This document shows positions 54,673-64,000 of a DNA stretch of 64,000 nucleotides, one piece after another; position 1 is the stretch's first letter; the number at the start of each line of letters is the position of its first letter. Under the pieces are notes generated by a model. It did no database searches, had not been told where the DNA came from, and saw only the letters and a program-made list of their open reading frames with translations. The position numbers and the translations under genes were made by a program. Source of the DNA: Endothia cerciana (taxonomy: Eukaryota; Ascomycota; Sordariomycetes; Diaporthales; Cryphonectriaceae); NCBI GenBank assembly GCA_026119935.1, contig JALRMH010000065.1, forward strand, positions 62,001-126,000. The letters run 5' to 3'.

Positions 54673-55689
54673 CTAGATGGACGGATGATGGACACCCAGG
54701 GCCGCCTTGATGGTCGCCTGCATGGCCTGTAGCCGCGTGCGCATGTCGTTCGCGTTCCGTGTCTGCTCCTCGAGCTGCCGCCGCAGGTCCTCGTTCTCCT
54801 CACGCAGCCTGTCGTTGTCCTCCTGGAGGGCCTTCTCCCTGTCGGGCCCCTCACCCTCGTCATCGTCGGTGCGCTTCCGCTTGTGGCCATCGGTCTCGCT
54901 CGGGGCCGCCGTGTGCCCGGGACTCGCGAGCCCGCTGACGACCGCGAACGCGGCCGAGGCCACGTCACTATTGCTATCGTCGTCGTGATGGTCGCCGGGC
55001 GTGCTGGGCTGGGCCGAGGGCCTCCGGTGACACCTGCGCAGGTGCTCCTGGAAGTTCTCCATGCGCGAGAAGCCCTTCCCCGTGTTGCGCTTGCACGTGG
55101 TGTGCGGGCAGTTGAGGGCCTTCTTGGGGCCGCCGTGTTTGCCGTGGACCTCGCGCTCGTGGCGGAGCAGGCCGCCGCTGTAGGTGAAGCCTTGGACCTT
55201 CTCGCAGCCCCTGACGGTACACACGTACGGGCGCTCGTGCTTGTCCATGTGCTTGTTCCACTCGCACTTGCGGTGGAACGTCCTTGCCTCCTCCTTGCAG
55301 TCCTGCCACCTGCACTCGAACAGACCGTCCCCGTTCTTTGTCACTATCCGGTTGGGCTTCGCTATAGGCTTGCTGCGGGCCGAGACGGTATGTGTCGCGT
55401 TGTTCTCGCTGAGCATGACGGGCGGGGACTCGCGGATGGGCACGTTCGCCGGGTCCACGTTAGGGGGGCCGACCGGTCCGAGGTCGAGAGCCGGGGAGTC
55501 GGACGTGTTGAATGGTGACGGGGGCCCGTCGCCGGGCGCATAGGCGACAGCGGCAAGATCGGCCATGTCTTCAACGTTTGCTTCGGTGTTGATATACTTG
55601 TTTATATCAGCGTGATCGTGGTCGCCCTCGCCGACCGGGGCGTAGGGGCTATCATCGTGGAAACTCCTGGGCTCGTATGCCACACTCAT
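54673..55689 (-). CDS. Three-finger C2H2 zinc-finger protein with leucine-zipper-like end
   Basis: A single-exon gene of 338 residues. The frame is open nine codons upstream with a GTG, but the first ATG is at 55689. Residues 1-120 are acidic and disordered. Three C2H2-type fingers follow: CRWQDC...H..H (about 126-151), CTVRGC...H...H (157-182) and CPHTTCKRNTGKGF...H...H/C (194-221). Spacings are longer than in classical fingers, like those of fungal regulators with C-x4-5-C pairs. A basic nuclear-localisation-like block (HKRKRTDDD) comes at about 277, then a coiled coil (ALQEDNDRLREENEDLRRQLEEQTRNANDMRTRL, about 290-325). It is probably a nuclear DNA-binding protein; targets are unknown. Confidence 0.78.
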   Translation of the reverse strand: MSVAYEPRSFHDDSPYAPVGEGDHDHADINKYINTEANVEDMADLAAVAYAPGDGPPSPFNTSDSPALDLGPVGPPNVDPANVPIRESPPVMLSENNATHTVSARSKPIAKPNRIVTKNGDGLFECRWQDCKEEARTFHRKCEWNKHMDKHERPYVCTVRGCEKVQGFTYSGGLLRHEREVHGKHGGPKKALNCPHTTCKRNTGKGFSRMENFQEHLRRCHRRPSAQPSTPGDHHDDDSNSDVASAAFAVVSGLASPGHTAAPSETDGHKRKRTDDDEGEGPDREKALQEDNDRLREENEDLRRQLEEQTRNANDMRTRLQAMQATIKAALGVHHPSI

Positions 55690-58600
55690 GTCGAAGGACT
55701 GCGTGCGTGCGCGCACGAGACTCGGAGGGTTATCTTGTATATTTAGGGTGCTGCCAGATCCAGGGCGGTCGTGCGAATCCCTGTTTTAAGGGGATCGGCG
55801 TCGGTCCAGACCCGTGCCAACCCTCGAAGGACCCGGCTTGGGTCGAGGTGGTAGGGCTTGCTCGAGGTAATTATGGAGAGCTTGCGAGGTCTCGGGGGGG
55901 GGAAGGGGGAGGGGGGCCGCGCTGCGAGCACCAAGGCAGGGCCAGTGCTGGCGCGGCGTCTGTGGTCGAGGAGATAGATCTGGAAATCTGATAAATCTGG
56001 TGTGGCGGTGACGAGGCCCACGAAATGTTGGGTGACGACGTCGGGATCCAAGGACGACTTGGAGAAGGGTTAAGATGTCCAATCACACTTGCAGGCGCAA
56101 GTGTCAAAAAGTTTAAGGTATGGCCCGTGCGCGCGCTAAGAAGAAGAGATTAGATAAGAGACCGAATAAGCAAAGGTAAAGCAGGTGGTAAGCAAGCAAG
56201 AACCCGAGGCAGGAGGCCGCCTTCTAGAAGAACAGAATCATCCTTGCAGTCCCTGGGCGGCGGTCATTCCCAGCCTCAGGAGTGCGCCTCGTAGCTGGGA
56301 CTGAGGAGGAACACGGCCATCTGATATAAGAAAAGGGCGAGGGCCAGGAACCAAGGCAGATGACTCCATCGAGACTCAGCACGGCGTGTATTCCGGACAG
56401 GGGTGAGGAGGAGAAGGCGCCAGTGAGTCATCCCAGCAGGCGAACGGGCAACGTTAGGCAGGCCACCACAGCCGACCACCCTGTCCAAGAATGTCCTCGA
56501 TACAGACGGCGCTTGTGCATGTCCCATCAGCCCTGGGTCCAGGCATGAAAGAAAGGGGACGTCTTGCTGGCTGTCGCCCGGGCGCTCTCCCAACACTGAC
56601 AGGCAGGTGTGCATAGTACCCAAGCATTTCATGCAGCCTTGTGGGCACAGCCACGGGCAGTACGCATGGCCCAGGAACCACGACCGCCAGCTGCCAGGCA
56701 ATGGTAAAGCGGGACCGCGACCACGTGTGGCGGCTCGAGATTGAGGGCGGCCTGCAGCAGATGGCCACCTCTCCCAATCCTCTGGGACCCGTTGACACTC
56801 GCAATGTAGCGAATCAAACAGATGCGGCCCATTTCCCGACCCCGAGGATGGCTTCCGAGGATACTGGATTGGGAGATATCATGTTCGGGCCGCGACCTGT
56901 TGCACGGCACCCAACTTCGAGGCCTACCGAGACAGCCTCCCCAGGGCCGACCAGGCGCCAAGATTGAAAGGGGAACAAGACGTTTGCGCCCGGACATATT
57001 AGGCTGGTGCTGTTGGGAACAGCCAGGTGAGAGGCCGCTTAGCCTAACGAAGGAATTGTGCTGGGCGCGCACTTGACAGGCAAAAATCCTCGCGGCCGGG
57101 GGAACGAGGAGGTCTCTCCCACTTGAACAGCCGGCAGCCTGGCGGCGGCGGGGAAGGGGTCAAGCTCCTGATCACCTGGCCAAGGTGACGTCTCGGTATG
57201 AGGGAGATCGGTCATCCATCGCGTGGTAACTCCCGAGGAAGGATGGCATCTCTCAGCAGCAAGCTGTAAGACGCCGAAGACATCATCTGCACCGTGAACA
57301 AAAGGGCAATCCGGTCTCGTGTTAAGTCCGACCCCGCCCAAGGCAGCAGTATAGATCAGGATGTCGGGCGCGATTGCGTGTCCCATCGTGACTCAGGACC
57401 GGCCATCGCCAACCACGGAGCCCTCAGGGGGGGGGGGGGGGCGGGGGGCAGAGTACCGGGGACTGCTGCCCGCCGAGGAGTGCTGGGTCCTTTTGAGATG
57501 TGTATATTGTAGAACTGCTCTTCCGTCCTGGTGTCGCCAACATACCCGGATACAGTAAGCCCGGCGTGAGTGAATCCTCTCCAGTGAAAAGGTCACGAGT
57601 CCTTTCGTGAGGCTGAACAGAGCCGGACAGCATCATGACCGCGCGTCGAGACTGTATGAGTTGAGGGCGGCACACGGATTGCGACTTCTTGTGGCATAGA
57701 TGACAGTCGGGTGAGAATCGGTGAGACGTGGGCAGAGCCTTGTTGACTTGGCCCGAGTGCGCGGAGGTCTTTAAGGCATCTCTGCATCTAGCTTCAACGC
57801 TGGCCTTACAGCCTTACCTACGGAAGTACTCGGAGCCTCAGGCCCGAAGCGCCGACATGCACAAAAGGTGGAGTAGTCCTAATGCGTCCACCTCCCACTT
57901 GCCCTACCTGCTCCCAGTATCACCTCTTCCTGTAGTATTCGACCAGGGCAGAGGCTTGAAACCAAGGCCTCCGATAAGACCTGGCCAGTCGACACAATTC
58001 GAAGACCCCAGCCTCACTTCAGGCGGTGCACGAGCTGCGTCCTGAAGATCCAGCCCGACATCACCATCCCGCGGCCGGACACGATGCCCCGCGACGAGCG
58101 CCACGGCGCAGATTTTGGTGAGGGAAAAGAAGGAAAAAAAAAAAAAAAAGGCAATATGTGCACTGTCTGACCCCCAGACTCTCACCACCCTGCACACTAG
58201 AGCCGCGTAGCACCGGTAGATAGCGCGGAGTCTTACAGCAGAGGCTGGCCCGCAAGCCTCTATCTGCTCCCTATTATGGTTGAAGAGAAGCGATATACAG
58301 GGAGCGTGGGCCAGTTTGTTCGGCATAACTCGGCCTACAGCCGAATTTACACGGCTTTCAGATAGGAAGAACGACGAAGGATACAACAGAACGTACTGTA
58401 CGAGTAGCGCCGGTGTCGCCAACGGCTGGGGACCATCTTGTAAACTGAGTCGCCGGCTCCACTTCCGGGTCTCCGCTGGAATTTTCGCCTGGGGCCAGCC
58501 TCAACATTCCAGCCTCGGCCCCCGACGGCCCACGGAGCGGAGCACTAGTAGATATCAGATTCTTAAAACTGCTCGCTCGGCCTCTTCGTCTCTTCAGCTC

Positions 58601-58771
58601 TTCAGCCCTTGCAGTTGTGAACATCTACAACGACCCGCGGCGCCCGCACCATCACGCCGAACCCCCGTCAAAGCTCTCAAGCGGCCCCGTCTGACGTCCA
58701 GTTCCTGCCCCAGTATAGCTCCGGCCTGAAAAGACCGATAGCACGCTTCTCCATTGCTCTACGGTCGAAGT
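55690..58771. other. Long intergenic region
   Basis: Three kilobases without a frame I can support as a gene. A poly-G tract lies at 57427-57442 and an A-rich tract at 58132-58150. Short GC-rich frames on both strands look random. Confidence 0.45.
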
Positions 58772-60565
58772 ATGGCTGAGAGTACCACGGGGACCCCAGC
58801 GATGGCCGACAGCAAGTTTGCTGCCGAGGCCACCAACAGCGACCTGGAACAGCACCAGGCCGTCAACCCTCCGGAGGAAGACTACCCGGTGGAGAGGGTA
58901 GAGGCGGTCTACAGGAAGCTGGACCTCCGCATCATTCCAGGTTCGACCATGAGCCCCCCCCCCCCCCCCGGCTGCCGAGACGTAGTAGTCGAGCACCCAC
59001 TGACCGGCGGGCAGCGTTCTGGGTCCTCTACTTCCTCTGCTCGGCGATCCGCTCCAACATCGGCCTCGCCCAGACCATGAACTCTACCGAGGGCCACGAC
59101 CTGGAGCAGGTGCTGCACCTCACGTCCAAGGACACCTCGACCGCGCTGGCACTCTTCTACGTCGCCTATGTCCTCTTTGACTGCCCGTCCAACCTCGTCA
59201 TGAGCCGCCTCAGTCCCCGCGTCTGGATGGCCCGCATCGTCCTCGCCGTCGGCATCATAGGCATGTGCTTCGCCGCCGTCAAGGCCGCATGGAGCGTCAA
59301 GCTCCTGCGCTTCCTGCTCGGCGTGGTCATCGCGGGCATGTGGCCCGGCATGTCGTACTACCTGACCCTGTTCTACCCGCCCTCGAGGACGGGCAAGCGC
59401 ATAGGCATGTACTTCAGCGCCGCGCAGATCTCGGCCGCGGTGGTGGGGCTGGTGTCCGCCGGCTTCCAGAAGATGGACGGCATCCGCGGGCTTGTCGGGT
59501 TCCGGTGGATGTTCATCGTCTACGGCGCACTGGCTGTGCTCCTCGGTATCGTGCTGCTCTGGTGGCTTCCCGAACGGCCCCTGCCGCCCGGTGAGAAGCG
59601 CGTCTGGAAGGGCCTGATGAGATTCCTCCCTGCGCCACCCGAGGCCCTCAAGGGCGAGGACGCTCTCGTGCACTACCAGGACCTGAAGAGGGTCTACCAC
59701 CCCCGGCCATGGGCCTGGAAGGACCTGGGCTACGTCCTGACCGACTGGCGTCTCTGGCCGCTGGTGATGATGTACTTCGGCGTTGTGGGCGTCGGCATCG
59801 GTACCCAGCTCTACGGAAACGTCATCATTGCCGCCATCAACCCAGAGTACAGCGACATCGAGGTCAGCTTGCTATTTGCGCCGATCTGGATCGTAAGTCA
59901 TCGCCCCGCGTCAAACCTCACATCCCCAGAGTGATGACGGGCCCGGCTGACCATTCCCCCCCCCCCCCCCACCCTTTCAAAAGATGGACTTCTGCGCCAT
60001 CCTCATCGTCACGCCCATCTCGGACCGTTTCCACCGCCTGCGCCCGACATTCTTCTCCTGCGCCGTCCTCGTCCAGATCGCCGGCCTGCTCACCGTCACC
60101 TTCGCGCTGGGCAACCCGTGGGCCCGCTACGGCGGCCTCCTGATGGTCGGGTTCGGCCTCGGACCCACGGTCCCCATCTGCATGACCTGGACGAACGAGA
60201 TCTTCCAGCGGCGCCACGGCGAGGTCGGCGTGGCGGCCGCCTCGGCGCTCGTTTCGGGCCTGGGCAACCTCGGCAGCATCACGACCACGTACGCGCTGTA
60301 CACGGGCTGGCCTGCTGACGCGGCGAGCGGGCCGTACAAGTACCGGCGCAGCAACTTTGTCATGATCGGGATCCTGTGCGTCAGCATAGTCAGCAGCTTT
60401 GCCATGTGGATTCTCCTGAGAACATTCGGCAACAAGCCCAGCCATAAGATCGTGAGCAGCGGCAGCTCCGCCGTCGACCCGGCGGATGGCTTCCACGATG
60501 GGGCTGCGCGGCGTGAACTCCAGCAGCGTGGCTTTGGCCAGATGCGATGGGGCCCGAGGACCTAG
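58772..60565 (+). CDS. MFS transporter of the Dal5-type anion:cation symporter family
   Basis: Exons 58772-58940, 59015-59892 and 59984-60565 give 542 residues, a normal length. About twelve membrane segments are visible. Family landmarks are VEAVYRKLDLRIIP in the N-terminus (the usual cytosolic lead-in), NIGLAQ after the first segment, YVLFDCPSNLVMSRLSPRVWMARI, RFLLGVVIAGMWPGMSYYLTLFYP, KRIGMYFSAAQIS and GFRWMFIVYG. Dal5-type carriers take up allantoate, nicotinate, pantothenate, tartrate and similar organic anions; the substrate here cannot be read off. Both introns contain poly-C runs of about 14-15 bases. The gene looks complete. Confidence 0.9.
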
Positions 60566-62005
60566 AACCCCCACCCCCCCCCCCCCCAAGTCGGGTTACA
60601 TGCGAGGCCTTTTGAGAAGCGGTAATCTCAGAGCCGCGGGTGCCGACATTCAACACCGACAAGATTGGTCCCCTCAACGCCGCGACCTGTCCCTGGACTG
60701 ATGACATACACCCAACCTGCCTTTCTACCTACCTCGACAACCCCTCTCTCCGGCCATCAAGCGAGGACGTGCTGGTTCCATACCGCCTTCCTCGCCCTTG
60801 ATGATCAATGGGTGACGGTGGACTGTTGACCTTTCGAGCTATCTCTTTCCTGGCGTTTCTTGGAACTTTTTTCATTTTATATATTTCCAGTGATACCCCA
60901 TCCGTGTTCGGATTACGCTGTCTGCGCGAAGGTTCTACCTGACGGTCTACGCACTAAGCCAGGCCCGTCTTCGCCACTTCGACAGCGACAGTGCTTCTAC
61001 GCCATCGCTGAGACGGCGTTATCGTCTGATACGGGAACTGGCTGGCGACAATGCTCCTGCGCTATCGCACTCGGCCTTTTCTCGTGGGCGTTGCGTTCGT
61101 TTGTGGCTTACCCTAATGATTAAAGAGGCGGAACAGGGAGGAGGGTTGGTTTGGAAGAAGCTCGCCCGACTAGTCGGTCGTTTTAGGTTCATGAATGACT
61201 CCGTACTGTTGGATCTGACACCGAAATTGAGCCGACTGTCCCCTTCCCGCCCTCCACTACAGCTCGTGCGCGAGAAGTTGATGTGCAAGTGAGTGCTGGC
61301 GAGTTCCGCCCTGCTCCGGAGTCGAGCAGCGGAGAGGCGCAGAATTTCCGCCGACCAGCGCTGTACTTTCAGTACTGGAAACGCCTCACAGTCCTGAAAT
61401 TACGCCTCGTGCTAGTGAAGATAGCCCATGTACCATTCCGCCTCGCCTAGTGACAGTGATGCGCCCCAGATGTCAGAGCAGCCTACTATGCAGTCCGGCC
61501 GCTGCTCGAACTCCAGGGCCCGACCCTGCCCAGATGGGAGCGCTCATGGCCCCATGAAGCCCGAGGGCAAGGAGGGAGCCGAGGGATAACAAGATACCTA
61601 AGCGTTGGGTGGCACTAGGGTCTGCAGGAGGAGTAGTACCTCGTGGACCAACAAAAAGAAGAGGGGGAAGAGGAAGACCAGATACCGACGGGAATTAGGG
61701 AGACGACAACGACAAGAGCCTGCCTGCCAATAGTGTAAGGGTAATAGTACTTGGGCCGGAGGAGGAGGAGGTACCTCGCGAACCATTGGAAGATACCTGG
61801 GACGCCTGGGTGGGAGGCTGTTAGTACAGTATATGGGCCGGTTCCCCTTTTTCCGTTTCCTCGCAACGGGAGAAAAAGGGGAAAGGGAGACCAAGAAAAG
61901 AGCAGCCAACAAAAGAACAAGATGAAATGCTAGATAGAGGAGAACCGGACCAGGGAAAAGAAAGAGAAAAAGGAAGAAAAAAAGATCGAATATCGACGGG
62001 AATTG
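60566..62005. other. Intergenic region
   Basis: It starts with a poly-C tract at about 60578 in the 3' region of the transporter. No supportable gene is seen before the tRNA. Confidence 0.5.
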
Positions 62006-62101
62006 AGCCCGACGTGGGGGTCGAACCCACAACCTTGAGATCTGTCCCAGAATCGGAAACTCCGTAAGAGTCTCACGCTCTACCGATTGAGCTAGCCGGG
62101 C
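62006..62101 (-). tRNA. tRNA-Lys(CTT) with intron
   Basis: On the minus strand the 5' arm GCCCGGC pairs with the 3' arm GTCGGGC. The D-arm has AGCTCAATCGGTAGAGC, and the T-arm loop is GGTTCGACCCC. The anticodon stem TGAGA/TCTCA encloses CTCTTA, so the anticodon is CTT (lysine). An intron of about 23 bases follows position 37, as is usual for nuclear tRNA introns. The T at 62006 would be the discriminator base; CCA is not encoded. Confidence 0.93.
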
Positions 62102-63179
62102 GCCGCTAGGGGCGCTTGTTGGGAACAACGCGCGGAAGGCTGTTCATAATGCAATGCCGGGCAGTGCATTGACGGTCCATGGCGCCCGTGTGGGATATGC
62201 GAGCGATTCAGCGGGAGAGAGGCGGGGTGTGAAGGGGGTCGTTCCATGGTTTGGGAGCCTGAAATGAGCGATTCAGCCGTCCGGTGCGCAGCGAACCAAC
62301 AACAATCGTATATGCATGCAGCCATAGCCCACTGCGGACCACGACCTCACGAGCGGCGGCACGGGACTGTGACCCCGTAAGTACTCGGTACGAGGAGTGG
62401 GGATGATGAGAAGAGGCACAGAGAGTATGCCTGGACGTAGTTGTCGGGGCGGGCACCGCAACGCAGAGTGGAAACGTCAGGTCGGCCCGTGTTAAGACGC
62501 GCGCTCTGCACGGTATGGCGTCGAGGTCGAGAGCTGCCAAGGGTGAGCTGGCCAGAGATGTCAGATCTCATTTTACGGGCTGCGGCATGTTGCTGGGCGC
62601 GCTGCGGTGGCCGAGCCACTGTGCGGGATGGCCAAGGATAGCAAGTCGCCAACGTCGAGGGGTGGACCAAGAAGGGGATGAGACCAAGAGAAGATAAAGA
62701 AGTAGAGTTTGGGGGGCAGAAGCTTATGAGCCGCTGACGTGTTAGGGAGGGCAAGCCAGTGGCCAGTCGAGGGAGAGGCTCGAGCCTATGTCCCGCACTA
62801 TGTACTCGGTAATCTTGTACTATTGTCGCATCCGCAGATCAACGAGGAGGGGCTGAGGTGGGTTCGAGGCCGCCGGGCGCGCGCCTACTCCTTCAGGGCG
62901 CCTCCGTAACGTGCGACACGCAGGACCCCATATGCAAATCATGCTCTTGGCTTGGGAGGAGACCCCGAGCAAATCTGCCGGCCCGGGACGTCATCGACCG
63001 TCGGCACACGTATATATTTTCGGTGATATAGAAGTTCTTAACATGGCAGTGCCACACGAGCAGCGGTGGCCGTCCTGCTACATTACTAAGTGACAGTCTC
63101 CTCACGGTTGGCTGGCAGACGGCGGACCAGCCTACCTACCTACCCACCACCACCCCAGATCTCTCTCCTGAACCGGGCC
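62102..63179. other. Intergenic region
   Basis: No supportable gene. The last few hundred bases are probably the promoter of the alpha/beta-hydrolase gene. Confidence 0.5.
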
Positions 63180-64000
63180 ATGTTGCGCACGCCGCGTCCG
63201 ACTCACAGGGTCGATTTGGGATTGGATTTCTGTATTTCGGACCATACCATGTCCTCTCTCGAGCATCCTTCCTGCCGGCTCCTGGACTTGCAGTCCGGCC
63301 GCGAGACTGGCCTAGCCTCGGAGCCGGTACCAGCCCCGGCCCCGGCCCCGGCCCCGGCCCCGGCCCCAGACCCAGACCCAGACCCAGACGGGAAGGACGG
63401 CCACGACCCGCCGGGGACCAGACCTACCTCCCGAGGTCGACCCAGCACAACCACAAACTTCCAGCTGGACTCGTATCTGGACTTCCTGTCAAACCATTCG
63501 TGAGTACACACCGCGCGCGCACGGCCTGCCGAGTCTGCTTTATATGTTGCATGTTCCCTGACTCACCCAAGCCAAGGATCGGAGTGCACCAGCTGAGGAC
63601 CATGTCGTCGACCGAGACTCCCAACCCCATGGCCGGCCTGCCGGACCCCCCCGCCGTCTCGCTCAGGACCCTCGCCATCACCGGCATCCTCGTCGATGTA
63701 TACGGCCTGGACGAGGTGCCCTCACCGCTGACCCACGTCTCCGTGCTGTGGCTCCACAACCCCCGCCTGGGCAACAGGTCACGGATGGCCCCCATGGCCA
63801 AGCGCATCGTGGGCGAGTACAACGAGACCAGGCCGGACGGGACCACGCGCGGCCTGATAGCGGTCGCTTTCGGTACGTGGCGTCCACTGCGGCGCCGCCC
63901 CCCCCCCCCCCCAACCTACACCTGTCTTCTCCCGTCCTCTGAGCCCGCGCGCCACTGCACCCGCCCGCCCCCCCTGGAGCTGACCCAGTGCCGCAGACCA
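63180..64000 (+). CDS. Alpha/beta-hydrolase-like protein, 5' part only
   Basis: Exons 63180-63499 and 63577-63872 are in phase, and a third exon would begin at 63997 and leave the window. An alternative ATG in frame lies at 63250 (MSSLEHPSC). The N-terminus has a Pro-Ala and Pro-Asp dipeptide run (EPVPAPAPAPAPAPAPDPDP). The second exon has LRTLAITGILVDVYGLDEVPSPLTHVSVLWLHNPRLGNR, a beta-strand followed by an oxyanion-type H-N/H-P loop, and RGLIAVAF at the splice point, where the family continues with a DxRNHG-like stretch. This is the first third of a serine-hydrolase fold; the nucleophile is outside the window. The substrate is unknown. Confidence 0.75.
63333..63389. repeat. Coding hexamer repeat (Pro-Ala then Pro-Asp)
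   Basis: Tandem GCCCCG-type hexamers, then CCAGAC hexamers, in the first exon of the hydrolase gene. They encode alternating Pro-Ala and Pro-Asp and are likely to vary in length between strains. Confidence 0.8.

Noticed and set aside
61598..62128. 176-codon frame on the minus strand
   Set aside because: Its first 40 codons are the tRNA-Lys gene read as protein; the rest is low-complexity hydrophobic sequence without family resemblance.

Overview
The window is nuclear DNA of a filamentous ascomycete (Pezizomycotina). The evidence is short GT-AG introns of about 50-150 nt with CTAAC-like branch points, a tRNA gene with an intron, fungal-only gene families (Axl2, Efm6, questin-oxidase, DUF1772), and a non-reducing polyketide synthase cluster. 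The protein styles suggest Sordariomycetes, but I cannot name a genus. I find no complete transposon, CRISPR array, viral gene or rRNA.

Left flank (1-11 kb): the 3' part of a pentatricopeptide-repeat gene, a seven-exon PP2C protein phosphatase of the Ptc2/Ptc3 type, and a very large Axl2-like polarity receptor on the minus strand. Right flank (38-64 kb): the lysine methyltransferase Efm6, a secreted His-rich, Ser/Thr-rich expansin-like protein, a FAR1-like CCHH protein, a coiled-coil M-protein-repeat protein, an unrecognised conserved-looking protein, a transketolase, a three-finger C2H2 protein, a Dal5-type transporter, tRNA-Lys(CTT), and the 5' part of an alpha/beta-hydrolase gene. These flanks look like ordinary housekeeping euchromatin, with many poly-C tracts.

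Centre (about 13.9-33.4 kb): a biosynthetic cluster for an emodin-type anthraquinone. It holds a non-reducing PKS with domains SAT-KS-AT-PT-ACP and no thioesterase (atrochrysone carboxylic acid synthase type). Around it are a free-standing metallo-beta-lactamase-fold thioesterase, an EthD-family decarboxylase, a DUF1772 anthrone oxygenase, a NmrA/averufin-oxidase-like enzyme, a questin-oxidase-family Baeyer-Villiger enzyme, a pisatin-demethylase-like P450, a DHA14-type MFS pump, and an unusual stand-alone adenylation-domain protein. The intact core (PKS, thioesterase, decarboxylase, oxygenase) is what the known pathways use to reach emodin.

The later tailoring and export genes look damaged. 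The Baeyer-Villiger gene has a one-base frame break near its 5' end. The P450 and the pump appear to be joined by a deletion that removed the P450 haem-binding end and the pump's N-terminus. Four promoter regions of the cluster carry eight matches to TCG-N5-CGR, the AflR-type consensus, but no AflR-type regulator is recognisable in the window. A gene-poor stretch of 4.6 kb with possible relics follows the cluster. All intron coordinates were derived by hand from reading frames and splice signals; junctions agree in phase but are predictions.
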